The notes under the pieces: generated by a model
What the model saw: the letters and a program-made list of their open reading frames with translations, nothing else
The model's database searches: none
What the model was told of the DNA's origin: nothing
Source of the DNA: Dendrocalamus latiflorus
Taxonomy: Eukaryota; Streptophyta; Magnoliopsida; Poales; Poaceae
Direction of reading: 5' to 3'
DNA: 64,000 nt
Assembly: GCA_017311315.1 (NCBI GenBank)
Contig: CM029654.1
Coordinates: 28,190,778-28,254,777 of the forward strand
Shown: piece after piece, positions 36,801 to 51,800 of the stretch
How the letters are laid out: the number at the start of each line of letters is the position of its first letter
How positions within the stretch are numbered: the stretch's first letter is position 1
Position numbers and translations under genes: made by a program

Positions 36801-39800
36801 GGGAGGTGATCTTTTTTTCTCCACATCATGAAACAGTGATCCATCCTATCCTCTCGTTCCCCCCGCGCTTCTTCCATTCACCCTAATTTCAAATCGATCA
36901 AGCAGGCAGGCAGTAGCAGTAGCAAGGAATCAAAGGTCCGTTGCCAAGTATGCTTTACTCATGGAGAACACCAGCGCGGCGATGCAGTCGTACACCATCA
37001 TCTCGGTCTTGCCCATCGGGGACAGAGTGGAGGGGAATGTGCGGAGGAATGAGGGCTACCGGAGAGGGGTATTTATAAGTGGGGAGGAGCTCGGGAGGCG
37101 GTGCATGCTCGCTAGAATTTGTGGCGGCGGCCAGCTGGTCATGGAGGTGACGGCGGCGCCAGTTGAGGAGCGGGTCGAACGGAGTGGCTGACGGGCAGGC
37201 CTGGCTGAAATGGGTTAAAGGATTAGGATAAGTTTCCAAAATACAGAATAAATATTTTTCAGAAAATCAAGAAAATAATTACTTTCCTTATAATAATCCG
37301 CAGAATAGTTGTTTTGCTCAGGAAAAATACCAACTGAACTCGAAAAAATCCTAGAAAATCAAGGGTTCCATATAAAGAATTTTAATTTCAAATAAAATAT
37401 TTCCAAATTAAATCTATTTTCTATTTTTACAAAACTAAATAGTTTTTAAGTACTAAAAATACTTTTTAAATTAGGAAAATATCAAGGTACTCTCAAAAGT
37501 TTCAGAAAAAATCCAGTTAAGTAAAGTATGGCATTTTCAACTTAAATAAAAATATTTTCAGAATCAATTTAGTTTTATTTTTTGCACAAAAGTTTATTTT
37601 TAATTTATGGAAGTACGAAACATCATAAAATTATATAAAAATATTTTTCATAAAAAGCAAATCTTCAGTATGTTACAAACTACTTCTTAAAAAGAATCTT
37701 GTCTCTAAGATTCGGAGAGGTTAGAAAGAAAGAACGGAGATAAGTGGAAAGTGTTGAGAAACCTGGGCCCAGGACCAGGAGTCTTGGCCCAATATGGGCA
37801 CCCCACCGTAGGCTATAAATAGGGACATATAACTGTTCATTATGTACACCTGAAGCAATTGAAAGCAATAAAGAAAGACCAGGAGTTCTCTCTACCTCTC
37901 TGTGTTCAATCTATTGTTCTGTGATTCTGTGATTGATTCGTTCTTGTTCTAAGCAGAGGAATCGTTCGGACTGGTCGCCAGCGACGGTTCCTCAACACGT
38001 TATCAGCACGACTTCGCTCCGCTGAACGAGGTAATCATCGAAGCACAGATTGAATTTTCTAGATCGCTTTTGAATCTGTATTTTCTTTTCGCGTTCTAGA
38101 TTGAATCTCTATGGTGCAAATCCGCCCTAATCTACCGCGAGCAGACCTGAAGTCGCCGACACAATGTCGATCGGTAGATTGTGAAATGGGGTAGATGTTG
38201 ATTGCACTGTAGATTAGAAACACTGCAAATCCACCCCAAATCTACCGCAAGCAGATCTGAAATCACCAGCACAATGCGGATCGGTAGATTGAGAAACATG
38301 GTAGATATTGATTGTATCATAGATTAGAAACGAAAATTTTTGTATGGTTTTATTTGATTTTGCATGATCACTGCACGAGAAAAAAGGGGGAAAATTTGTA
38401 TTGTCTCTGTTCGGATTTTGGGCATGGCTACTGCATGAAAAAAAACCCAAAGCTACTGTAGATCGCCGGCCTGAAGCCGTCGGCAGCATGGCCCGACACC
38501 CAAGGAAGGTGGCCCAAAGCCACCAGATCATCGGTCAGTAGCCCCCGCATGGACCGCCGCATCAGCCTTGGGCCGCCGCCTCCACCGCGCCTGCACGCGC
38601 ACCCGCGCCCGAGCGCGCGCCTCCCGGCCGGCCTTGCTGCTTGGCCTTCACCGCTTCTGCGCGCGTCCCGCCGTCGAGGTTACCGTGCCCGAAGCATCGT
38701 GCCGCCGGCCCGAAGCCGCGCCTCGATCTCGCCGCTGCACGCGCTTACAGCCGCTCCACTAAACCGCCATGCCCGAACCGCCCTCAACGCCAACCGGCAC
38801 ATTGGCTCTACCGCCGGCCTTGGGCGCGCACCGACCCGAGCTGCGCCCGAAGCGCCGCCCAGTCACCGCCCGCCATGCGCGGCCCGCACGGCGCACCGAC
38901 GTCGCCGCCGCCTTGCACCGGCTCTGCCATGCGCCGGCCCCGCCACCTCGCCTCGCTGCTCCCGAAGCACGCCGGCTCCGCCGCCTTGCGCCGCCTGGCC
39001 CGCCGCCGGCTCCGGTTGTGCCTCTCCGATGCGCCCCGCATGGCGCTATTCCCGCGCGCCGCCTCGCCGACGGTCGGCAGCCACCCGCGCTCGCTCGGAC
39101 TACCGCCCGTATTGCGCCCGCCTTCCGCCGCCCCCCGGCCTGCGTGTGTGAACGCAGCCGCCACTGCCGTATGCTATGGGGTTAGGGAAACCCTAACCCC
39201 TGTGCCTTAACCCCGCCGCATAGGCCACATGGGCCAAGTGCCCGAATGGAAAAAGAAGCGGGCCAAATTTGGCCAAGCCGGAAAAGGGGCATAAAAAAAG
39301 GAAAAGGGGGGAATGGGCTGCTTCAGATTTTTGCTAAAAAATTCTTCATCTCTCTGGATATTGCAAATAAGCCCTTAAAACTTTAATTTGAGTCTAGAAT
39401 TTTGCATAAAAGGCTTCGTAGTTCCGAAAATTACGAATAAGCCCTCAAATTTACGAGTGGGTTCAGAATTTTGCAGAAAACCCCTCTGTAAATCAGAAAA
39501 TTGCGCGAATTTTTCTCTGAACTGAATATTTGCGTAAAAACCCCCAGAAATTGCAGAATTCACTGAAATTTCATATTTTAGCATAAAAGGGCCTCGGGAA
39601 TCCGAATTTTGCATTATTTTTAGCATTTGAAGCTTACTTATTTATGCCATTATTATTCTCTGTATTTTCTGTATTTATTTACTGTTTTTGGTTAATTGTA
39701 ATTGCTGAAAATTGCTTTTAATCACTGAAATTAGCAGTAAATTATAGAAAATGCACAGAAATTTATGAAACATTATGGGAACCTATTGTACCACTTTATT

Positions 39801-42800
39801 TACCTGTAGTAAATTTTCCATGCATGTTTACCTGAAGTAAATTTATTTTATTTCGTTCATACACATGTAGATGACTGGAATTTCGAACCGGGAGTTCGAG
39901 GAGCTGGCTTAGCATGGCCAAAACTATCTGACATGAGCATCTGATGCCGAGATTGTGCTTGGGGCCGGAAGCTCCGCGCAGCTATTGGGTTAAGCGGACA
40001 GAAAGACGCCCGACCCACACTCGAGGAGAATGATCAGGCACTTCATTTTCTCAGGCACCACCTCTACCCAACTCTCATGAATGAGTATATGGCGGAGAAA
40101 AGCGCGCTAGCACTCTGGACCGCACTCAAGAAGTGGTTTGAGAGGCTCAAGTAAACCATTCTTCCTCAAGCAGAGCAGGAGTGGATCAGACTGAGGTTTG
40201 CTGACTTTAAAATGTTGGGGAGTACAATTCTGTCTTGCACAGGATTTGTACTAATCTTCAACTCTGTGGCAAGGAGATCACAGATGAGCAGAAGATTGAG
40301 AAGACCCTGTCCACCTTTCACCCCAGTGCTGTACAAACTGCCCGCAACTATCATCAAGACGGCTACAAGGAGTACGCCGAATTGATTGATATGATGTAGG
40401 TGGCAGAGGCTCAGGATAAACTTCTCCGCAAGAATTACGTCACTCAGGCACCAGGCAGCTCCGCTGGTTGTGAAGCCAATGCTAGCAGCTACAAGGTGCG
40501 AAAGCCCTTGATGAAGAGAAGGGGGAAGAAGGGTAAGATCATTGCCCAGAAAGGCAAGTCAGATGCTCCAAACGACAGAAAGGCTAAGAAGAGTGGCAAG
40601 ACCTATGGCCAGCAGAACCAGGGTTGCTACAAGTGTGGAAAATGGGGGCATTGGTCGCGGATATGCAAAGAACTGCAACATGTCATTGATGCCCACCAAG
40701 CTCAGAAGAAGAATGGCAAAGGGTAGCCTGAAGCTCACTTTGCAGCAGTCGAGGGGGAGCATGTTCAGCAGCTGCCTGAGTTGATGGATGTTGAACCCAT
40801 CCCAGCAGCAGCACCCTCTTATGACTTAGAGGCAGCCACAGCCATGATCTCTCTTGAAGAGAATATCACTCCTGAGAAAATAGCCGAAGAAGTCGATGAT
40901 TTTCTAGTTGATTCTGTCTGATGCACAGAATGCATAAGACGTTAATTGTCATTTATTTTGTGTTAATGGACAAGTTTAGAACTTGCATGGATGGTGCTTT
41001 AGGATTTGTTTTCTCATAATGGTTGGATGATTTTGGAATGAAACATTTATTTATTCAGTTTATGATGGCATTATATATTCTGATATTGGCGTATTTTATT
41101 TATGTGTTGAATGCTTTCTAATACATGTTAATTAAATACGTTATATTAGAACATGTGTGGCGCCCTATAGAGGAAGTATGCCTTGCCGACAGTGGCACAA
41201 TGAATACCATATTAAGAGAGACTAAATATTTCCAGTCGATCCGTAAAAGCACCGGCAGCCTTACGACAATCGCCGGAAGCGATGCATGTATAATTGGTTC
41301 CGGAAGAGCCACTATTATATTTCCAATGGGCACAACTTTGGTCATTGAAGAAGTCTTATTGTACCCAGAATCGACTAGAACTCTCCTAAGTTTTAAGGAT
41401 ATTCGCGCCAATGGTTTCCACGTTGAGACTGACGAAGAGTACGGTAAGGAATACCTGCTCATCACGAAACGCGAAGAGAACAGCAAAAGGGTATTAGAAA
41501 AACTTCCTTTACTTGAAACTGGGCTATATTATACCAACATTAAAGCGCCTGCAGCGTACACTGTTCTGAAGACAGTGTTTAGAAGCTCTGAACTCTTCTG
41601 TCTCTAGCAAGACAGATTATGCCACCCAGGTCTTAGGATGATGAGAAACATAATAAATAACTCGCATGTGTATAATATTAATGTGAAGAATTCTCTGAAT
41701 CATGAAGATTTTGTGTGCCCTGCATGTGCCACCGGGAAACTAATAACTAGACCTTCCACTCTGAAAGTGAAGGATGAAGTCCCTGCATTCCTGGAACGCA
41801 TCCAGGGAGACATTTGCGGCCCCATTCAGCCTGTCTCAGGGCCATTTAAGTACTTCATTGTGCTCATTGACGCTTCATCGAAGTGGTCGTATGTGGGTTT
41901 GTTGTCCACAAGAAACCATGCATTTGCTAAATTGATCTCGCAGATCATTCGCATTAGAAATGTGTTTCCAGATCATCATATCAAATCCATCAGAATGGAC
42001 AACGCCGAAGAATTTACTTCGAAGGCATTTGATCATTATTGCATGGCGATGAGAATTGCAGTTGAGCATTCGGTACCACATGTCCTTACGCAGAATGGTT
42101 TGGCAGATGCTTTAATTAAAAGAATTAAATTTATTGCCCGACCCCTCTTGCATAAAAGTAATTTGCCAGCTACATGTTGGAGACACGCAGTCTTTCATGC
42201 AGCGAATCTCATCAACCTTAGACCTTCGGCCTACAACATCCATTCACCTATGCAACTAGCGCAGGGGTCACCACCGAAAATTTCTCATCTTAGGAGGTTT
42301 GGATGTAAGGTTTATGTACCTATACCACCTCTGCAGCGTATTGCAATGGGCTCTCTCCGTAAGATTGGGATATACATTGGTTATGAGACTGCATCCATAA
42401 TCAGGTATTTGGAACCCATGACGGGAGATTTGCATTTTTGATGAGGATAATTTCCCGTCATTAGGGGGAGGAAATCAACTCGTTGATGAAAAATGTCGAG
42501 AAATTACGTGGGAAACCACGGGAATTCATGCACATGACCCGCGCACTAGTGAGACTAAAAAAGAGGTCCAGAAGATCATCGACTTGCAAGCATTAGCAAA
42601 CCAACTGCCCGATCACTTTAGTGATTTGAAGAGCGTGATTAAGTCGCATGTGCCTGCACGCAATGCACCGGAGAGGGTTGAAATACCAATGAAAATTGAA
42701 GGTATCCCTAATCCCGTCCAGAGGCCTCAAAATAAAAGGACGAGAACTCCGGCTCCTCGAGTCCAAAGTAACCGGGGATGCCCGGCGAAAAAGGATAAGA

Positions 42801-45800
42801 AGGGCTTATCACAGCTGATCATTGAAGTTCCCCAGAATAAGAAGGGGAGCCAATTGAGACCTGGCACAAGTATGACACCTTCAGAAAAGGGCATACCGGA
42901 TCTGAATATCCCCATCGGCATGGATGTGTGCGCACACATCGGAGCCGAAAAACTAAAGGGACTTGCCACCGCAATTGAAAGAAGCGATGCGCAAGGTGAA
43001 GCTCCAGAAGAGGCAATCGCTCCAAAAGAAGCAACTCGTAAAGAAATAGCTATAAATTATGTGCACACGGGAGAGTCCCTGAATAGGACAACAGCCAATA
43101 TCGATATCTACTTCGCAAAGAAAATTGTCACAATCATCGATCTTGATCCCGAGCCTGCATCGCTCTCTTAATGTAAGAAAAAATTAGATTGGGAAGATTG
43201 GAAGAAGGCAATAGCAACTGAATTGCTATCCCTGAACAAGAGAGAGGTGTTTGGGCCCGTATGCCGCACACCTCCCCACATACACCCCGTTGGGCACAAG
43301 TGGGTATTTGTTCGAAAGAGAAATGAAAGAAACAAAGTAGTGAGATACAAAGCAAAGCTGGTAGCACAAGGTTTCACTCAACGTCCTGGAGTTGATTATG
43401 AAGAAACCTACTCCCTAGTCATGAGTGGAATTACCTTTAGATATTTGATCTCAATGGCAGTGAACTTGAACTTAGAAATGAAATTGATAGATGTTGTGAC
43501 TGCATACCTTAATGGTAACTTGGATTCAGAGATTTATATGAAAGTCCCTGAAGGAATTCCTCTCCCAAATCAAGATAGAGCAAATAGAAATCTGTACAGT
43601 GTGAAACTCAGAAAGTCACTGTATGGATTGAAACAATCTGGAAGAATGTGGTATAATCACTTAAGCGACTTTCTCTGCAAGAAAGGCTACACGAACAATG
43701 AAGACTGTCCTAGTGTATTTATACGGCGATCGCAGAATGGATTCTGTATAATATCTGTGTATGTAGATGATCTGAACATCATCGGGACAGCCGAAAACAT
43801 AAAAGAAGCAAGTTCCTACTTGGAGTCAGAATTTGAAATGAAAGATTTGGGCAAGACCAAGTTTTGCTTAGGCCTGCAGCTTGAGCATGTCCTTGAAGGA
43901 ATCTTGGTACATCAGTCAACTTACACTCAAAACGTGCTTGAAAGGTTTGGCTTTGAGAAGGCATTCCCATCGAAAGTACCGATGATCGGGAGGTCTTTAC
44001 AGCAAGAAAAAAGATCCTTTCTGACCTAGGGAAGAGGGGGACGAAGTCCTGGGAACAGAATTCCCATACTTGAGTGCAGTGGGAGCACTCATGTACTTAG
44101 CAAACTACACTAGACCTGACATTGCATTTGCCGTGAACCTGTTAGCAAGGTACAGTGCAGAGCCCACCAAAAGGTATTGGCAGGGCATAAAGGACATCTT
44201 CTGATATCTCCAAGGAAGCAAGGAACTTGGGTTGTTTTACAGAAAGAATCAAGATCTGAACTTGATTGGCTATGCAGATGATGGGTACCTGTCAGACCCA
44301 CATACCGTAAAGTTACAAACAGGCTATGTATTCCTGTGTGGTGGAACTGCAATTTCATGGAAATCGTCTAAGCAAAGCCTTGTAGCTACTTCAATGAACC
44401 ACTCAAAAATTATAGCTCTGTATGAAGCTGCACGAGAGTGCGCTTGGCTCTGACGAATGATTCACCACATCCAGCAGTCATGTGGGATGAACATTGTGCA
44501 ATCCCCTACGATTATCTATGAAGATAATGCAGCTTGCGTTGCACAAGTACAAACGGGCTATGTGAAGAGTCATCTCACAAAGCATATCAACCCCAAGTTC
44601 TTCTATGCACATGAATTGCAAAAGATGGACGAGATTAAAGTACTGCATACTAAGTCATTTGAAAATCTCGCATATTTATTCACTAAGTCACTCCCCGCAT
44701 ATAGCTTTGAAAGATGCGTGCATGGAATTGGAATGATAAGACTTAGAGAAGTGCAGAATTCAAGGGGAGAATTCTCTCAAGCCCGCTAATAAATCTTGAT
44801 CCTGAAGATTAAGTACCCAAAATAAAGTCCTGAAGACCAAATGAAATTGGGTGGATTGTACTCTTTTTCCCTTGACGAGTTTTCCATGAAGTTTCTCGAC
44901 CAAGGTTTTTAATGAGGCAATTCGTGCATCGCATCATCACATATATCATGTACTCTTTCCCCAAAATTTTCCCACTGGGGTTTTTTTTGGAGTTTTAACG
45001 AGGCATGAGTATGTCGGATGAGTGCCCAAGGGGGAGTGCTGAGAAACCTGGGCCCAGGACCAGGAGTCCTGGCCCAATATGGGCACCCCACCGTATGCTA
45101 TAAATATGGACATATACCTGTTCATTATGTACACCTGAAGCAATTGAAAGCAATAAAGAAAGACCAGGTGTTCTCTCTACCTCTCTGTGTTCAATCTATT
45201 GTTCTGTGATTGATTCGTTCTTGTTCTAAGCAGAGGAATCGCTCGGATTGGTCCCAGCGATGGTTCCTCAACAGAAAGGATATGGTGGGTCCATCTTCAA
45301 GTAGGCTTCATGTTCCCGGTTTTAACCCGTTTAATACCTAGTATCTGATATCCGGTCTGTTAATGCGCATTCAATTTTTAATTACCTTTAATAATCCTCT
45401 AGCGTCCACTAACTTCAATTAGCTCTCACAATTTTTGTTGATCCATCAATTTTTCACTCCTTCAACTAGCTCTCACAATTAATTTTTATCCAGCAACACA
45501 TCGTCATGCAAATGACCGGTGGCATCATCTGATCTTACAAACATTGCACCATCACTTCGTCCTTGAAGTCCCATGACTATGCATCAACATGTTTTGAGTT
45601 GTCCGAAGGGTTATTAGATAAGAGGGGAGAGCATAGGATGAGCGAAAACTACAGGGAGAGAAGTCCACCAACTTAAGCAAATGTTGTACTCAATGATTAT
45701 CTTTGTTCCCATGGGTAACACTTGCCTCTTTCAGATCCTGCAATATTACCACAGTTACCAGCTATGGTTATAATATTGCTAGTCTTGTGATCGAGACTCT

Positions 45801-48800
45801 GAAAATATTTCTTATCCCAAAGGATTGAGTTTGTGGTATAACTGTCCACAAGACAGTTCGTTCTCCCTTACATCATTGTACTTCTATAAGTAGGAGACAA
45901 CAAGTTGCATTAATTAAAACATTGCATACGCATAAATACAGAATAAAACATGAACACGAAAAATTGGAAATATTTTATTCAACTCATGAGCTAAAGATTA
46001 CAATGAGCAACTTTAATTCTTAATGTTGACTAATTTAGGATTGACAAAATTCGATGTTTTATATAATAATACCATCCTGAACACACCACGAGTTGACTCT
46101 TTGTAAGCATCTAGGCCCTCAAATTTGTTGGTAATGATGTTTGGTGATTAATGGCTCCTAAATCATTGGGACTAACATGTACTTCATGTGTTGAAAGATG
46201 TTTGGTCTCAATGATGGCATTGATTGATTGTTGAGTACGTGTGTTGACCCCAATGTTCAAATGATGGTAAAGCAAGGTTTTTCTATGAAGATTAAGGACC
46301 TTCTAACTAGAAATGATCCAAGGAGTTGGGCATTATTGTAGTATTAGGTCTTGGTTATTGCTTTGACCATACTATTAAGGGGAGTCAAAAGCTAGTAACT
46401 TGAGATTGGTTTAGGTTGTGTAACTAGTTATGATGCACACACAAGGTCTTTCTAGCTCAGTTCTAATCGAAGGATGTTAAGAATCAAGGTTTGATTGCGA
46501 CGATCTTGAAGTTTGGATCATTTGGAGCTAAGTGTGAAAAACTCAACAGAAGCAGATTATCCAGCCTAGGTGGATGGGCTAGAGCATTACTCCAGAGAGG
46601 GACTTTACTATGTGCTTTGGATTTTGCATAGGGGCAGATGATCTGGGTAGGGCCAGACTATTTGTCCAGGGAGTAGGGGTGAAATCCAGGTAGATAATTT
46701 CCACCCAATTTGGAGCCAAATCCAGCTAGGACCAAATCCAGGAAGCTATTTTACTATCCAGCCGAAACTGGATAGTTTAGTCCAAATCCAAGGCTGAATT
46801 TGGAGCGACTACTATCAGCTGCATTCAGATTTTCCCCGTATTATGTCGATAGCTTCCTGTATTTTATGAAGAATAAGAAAAATTCTAGAAAAGGTTTTTG
46901 GGCTTTGAAAAATAGCAAAAGGAACTCAAAACTTCAAGAAAAATTCACGAAGGTATTTTAGAATATTAGGAACCCAAATAAAATATTTTTTAGACTTTGT
47001 AAAGGTTTTATTAATTCTGTACAAATGCTTTCAACCTTGTGGAAAGTAGGAAAAATCTTTTATAAATTTAGGAAATTTTAGGAGGTGGCTCAAATTTAAT
47101 AATGGATAAAATAATTATTTTGTGCTAGAATTTGAAAATTGAGGTTGTTACACTTTTGTATTAGTGTGATTGTGTCAAATTTATGAACTTATATTGAAGC
47201 GTACTATGACATTATGTCAATGTTATTGTGTATGCGTGTGAGACTTATATATGTACACCATATCTGACCTGGTTTCACCCCTACTAGAGCATCTTTTTAG
47301 TGAATCTTTGAAGCAAATCTTTTAGGTTGAGGTAGAAAATGACCTAACCATTAGATCTAAGGAGCACTAAAGGTGAAGCTGGATGATCCAAGTCAGCTGG
47401 ACCATCACCTGGAGCATTGATCCAAAATGTTTCCAGGTTCAAGTTTTCATGGGCTAGATTGTTCGAATCAGATGATCCGGGTAGGTTGCATTATCCAAGC
47501 TGGGCCAGATCATTCGGGTCTATGCAATAGCTATATTTCTGACCACTGGAAGTGTGCTGAGGTGGATGACCTGAGTCGAGGCGGATGATCCAAGTCAAGT
47601 TGAATTTTTGAAAAAAAATTTGTTTCTAATAGCCAATTTCTTGAGTTGATGCTATATATTCGGAGTGTGGGCTTTCAAGGAAGCTCTCTTGACACTCAAG
47701 AAGGATAGCCACATCAAGGGGGAGTTCATGAGCACTCATGAGCTTGGATTGAAGATTTGAGAGTGTCGGAGAGTTCGAGAGAGAGAGTAGATTAGGTCTT
47801 AGTATGGATCACTCTTAGTTGCTTGACCTTGCTAGGCTCAAGTGACATATTTGGTTTTATTACTAATGGATATCGGTTGTTTCCTAATGGCTTGGAGGTG
47901 TGCTTTTGGTGACTTTTTAAGGAGGAACTTGTGGAAGGTACTGGGAGGGTTATGAAGGTTCAGAACCCACCTATCCGGAGTGGAGAAGAGCTACCACAAG
48001 TAGAACACTTAAATCCTTGTGTGGGTTCAGGTAGAAGTGATACTCTTGCGAGTGTGCTCCAATGAGGAGTAGGGAAGATTGTCGAATCTTTGAGACCGTG
48101 GTAAAAAATTCTGTTTTCTCTTGTCCCCATTATAGTTTTGCATTTAAATTGTTGTTCTTTCTATTGCTAGATCAATAGACTTGTTTTGGGTTGGAACTAG
48201 GATGCAAAACTTCCCAAGACTTGTGTAGGAGTTGCCTGAACACATTAGTAAGCTTAGTCACATAGGTTGGGATTAGAGATTAGGTTCTTGTTTACATAAT
48301 TGCAAAAATCTTGTTTTTGCAAAAAATAAAAAATAAAAAAGATTCTCAAGTCACCCCTCCTCTTTTAGGCATTCGATCCACTTCACTCCTAAAGGGGATA
48401 TACAGCTTCCAGGACTAAATTAGTCCTCTTCTGGATGAGCAATGCCATCATCTAGAAGGAATACTTCTCCCTCAAACCGAGGGAGACCTTCAAAATCGAG
48501 ATCAAATACATCTACTTTTGGAATGTCAGGATCATTGAGGGACCAATCATCTGCCCAATTAGTCATCTCCTTTGACAATTTCTCACTTGTCACCTTAGTT
48601 TATCACTTTTCCAAGTGTCACCTTGCCTTGACAAGAAGACTACCAGCTCACTCAGATGAATCCATCTCTTTGACCTTGTGGTACACCTCCACTAGGGCTA
48701 AAGGTGGAGATTGTTAAAATTGGATTATTCATATCCTAACCTGCTAGTATTGGAGAGGTATGCTACAAGGATTCTGAGGTGAGTCTTAATTGGATAATGA

Positions 48801-51800
48801 TACCTACTTCTCTTTGGAGGAGTAGGGGGCTATATAAAGCCATAAGATGTGACCATAGAAAACCCAAGAAAGCCAAAAGCTAAGAAAGAGGATCATTCAA
48901 AGCAAGGGGTTTAGAGGTTAGGTTATTCTTTAGTACTATATTCTTGCATATGGTAAGAATCTGAGGGTTCTAAAAGATTTGAGAGAGTTGTGTGAGAGAA
49001 ACAACCATTTGTACTCTTTTTAAGATTGTGCTTAAGAAATTTATGGTCGGTTTTGACAAATCTTATCTCTCATTGCAATTGTTTTGTGGTCATTATTTTG
49101 GTTCTCTCTACAAAATTTATCCACTTCGTTCTTTATACCGTATACGCTCATACCTTATCTTACAATATTCGATCCAATCCGAGTGCTGATGTGCATATGA
49201 AAGAGTATTCGAGTATACCAGTTTGTTATTTAGAAAAAGCCACCCGTTGCCAGTATGACACATGGGTCTATTGGAAGGGGAAAATAACAACCTAAGAAAA
49301 AGTAGTAATGTTGCCGTCATCCGTTTTTCCTCCACAGCAGGTACTAGCGCTTGCTGGAAGGGGGCGCTCCTGGAATTCAGCGTTGTGGAACGACGCGGCT
49401 AATGTTTTGGTGTGCAGTGGGAAGGAGGGTTGGGGTGGCAACAACGGTGTGGAGTGGGAGAGCGATAATGGTGCAAGCAATATGGCGGTAGGGTTGTAAA
49501 AAAGCTCAACCCTCGTGAGCTGCTTGAGTTTGGCTCGCTCTAGACTCGATTTGAACTCGGCTCGAACTCTAAACGAGTAGAGCTCGACTTTGATCCCGAG
49601 CTCGCGAGCTTCATCGAGCTGAGTTTGAATAGCTCGTTAAGGCTCGATTCGAGTTTGAATATTGATGTATACTAACTTTTACCGAGCTTACTCGAGCCGA
49701 ACTCAAGCTTTTCTATTGTTGACAATTAGTGTATGTTAATTATTTTTTACTGTTATCGAGCTTATTCTAGTCGAGCTCGAGCTTTTCTTATTGTTAAAAA
49801 TTAGTACATATTAAATTATTTTAACTGCTATGAGCTTATTCGAGTTGAGCTTTAGCCTGCTCGAGCTTGGATTGAGCCGAGCTCAAGCCTAGGTCCAAAC
49901 TTGGACTCCAACTCAGACTCGCTTGAGCTCGGCTTGAGTTTCTACCGAGCTCGAGTTTGGGAGGCCAGACTCGCTCGAGCTCGACTCATTTATATCCCTA
50001 CATGGAAGCTAGAGTGGCAGGAGAAATGCCAGCAGCGTCTGTGATGGTTGTGGAGAAAAAAAAACAGATGTAGAGTTCGACCCCGCTCGTTTGGGCTCAG
50101 CTTTTGGCCTTTTGATTCTAGTTTCTAGTTTCTTAAGTTCGTCTTTTTTTGTTTTTAGATTTTTTAGGCTTTTTTACCTTTTCTTTTTTCGTATTCATTT
50201 GCATTGTCCTTGATGGGATAACTTGTTTTTTCTATTTTAATTTTTTAAAATTTAATTACATTAAAAAAACTACCAGCAACAGTACAAATTAATTTTAAAC
50301 AGTAAAAAAACCAAAAGTTATAAATTTAAGCCTAAATGAGTACACCATCGCATGTGCCCGTTACAAGATTTTCACAAAAAAGCCAAAAATCATAAATTTA
50401 AGCCTAAATGAACACACCATCACATTTGCCTGTTATAGGATTTTCACAAAACAAATGTCTTGCGCTAATATGTGAAATTCATAAAAATTTGAGGACCTGT
50501 ACGTAACTAAACGAGGACCTGTACGTAATTTAGAAAACCGCGGGGCGCTATCCTGCGAAGGATACATAATTTCGGTGAAGTGAAGGGGTGTTTTTAAAAA
50601 AACAAAACTGACAGGGACCTTTTCGCTAGAACCAAGGACCTCTACGTAATTTCCGGAAAACGCAGGGGTTTTTTTTTGCAAAAAAGTCTCCCGACAGTAC
50701 CGGAATCCGCGCGCCACGCGCCGGCCGACCGAGCGCAGGGGGGTGACGTGGAGCGGCTCAGCGGGGGGGGGGGGGGGGGAGTCCCCCGGCTTTGTTTAGG
50801 GTATGATGTCTTGCCCTTTCCGCGCCAATTTCCAAAATCGCCTCCCATCGCGAAGTTTTTTCGTCACCGCGCGACGCAGCGCCGCCCCTCCACGGTGCTC
50901 TCGCGACGTCAGTCTCGCTCGCTATTGCCGTCGTCAGCCCCGCGATGAGCCCCAGCCGCTAGACGCCGCCACCGCGTCGCTGTCTTGGCCGTCAGAGGCA
51001 ACCACGACTCTCTCTCTCTCTGGGGTTTCGATTGGGTTCAAATTGGTCGTTGTGAAGAACCGTATGATCCAACCTTTCAATCAATACTTTCTGTGTTCGA
51101 ATTTACGAATTGTGATTTCTCATTCAGTTCCGAATCTACACCCTCTGGACCTTACCCTTGCTTCCATAATATTTGTTTTCGATTTTTCTGCATTCGGATG
51201 GAAATTTCCCGCTACCACACCCAAGTGCCGGAGATTAAATTCCACAGAGGTCTCATGTGACAAAAGAGCACGAATAGTCTACTAGGATAAAAAAGGAGCT
51301 GGAAGAAGACTTACAGTTTGGTGATGTGGCACACGGTGCTGGCGTTGTAAGAGCAGTCGCATTTGATGCCCGGGTTGAAGTTCTCGTTGTCATCGAGGAC
51401 CGTGTCGTCGACGGCAGCGCCGCTGCAGGGCTCCCCGCTGATGTTCCATGTCGGCGATGCTCGCAGCTTCCATCGCCCAAAGATGGCGTTCAGCGCTGCC
51501 ACTGCAAAACAAAATTGAAACTTTGAGTACAAACATGTGGATTGCGATCGGGGCCGTTCAAAACGGCTCAAGGATTCAGTTTTGGTTGTTGCTGAAATTG
51601 TACTATATTATCTGTTAGTTTGTTTGATAAAAATAAAAAATAGAAAAAAATTAAGAACGCTTTGGATAAAAAAGTTATATCATCACAGATAATAAAAAGA
51701 AATACGAAAAAAGGCAAAAAACAAAAAAGTCAAATTAGCTAAAATTAGAAGCTAATATGTTCTACGTGGCTTTTGGCTTAAATAAGCTGAAAGCTAAAAA

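Larger units (their letters stand above)
37752..45273 (+). mobile_element. Ty1/copia element in kinase intron 2
   Basis: A 7.5-kb element with LTRs at 37752-37997 and 45037-45273. A perfect 5-bp duplication GAAAG flanks it (37747-37751 and 45274-45278). A candidate primer-binding site (CGTTATCAGCACGA) follows the 5' LTR and a polypurine tract (CAAGGGGGAG) precedes the 3' LTR. The domain order gag, protease, integrase, reverse transcriptase, RNase H is copia. It is on the opposite strand to the kinase gene. Confidence 0.93.

Noticed and set aside
36361..36886. ORFs in the Mutator-like element
   Set aside because: Open frames on both strands arise from GC-rich inverted repeats; no transposase motifs.
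38549..39210. Long Pro/Ala/Arg-rich ORFs in the copia leader
   Set aside because: Three plus frames and one minus frame are open over the same GC-rich block, so coding is not supported.
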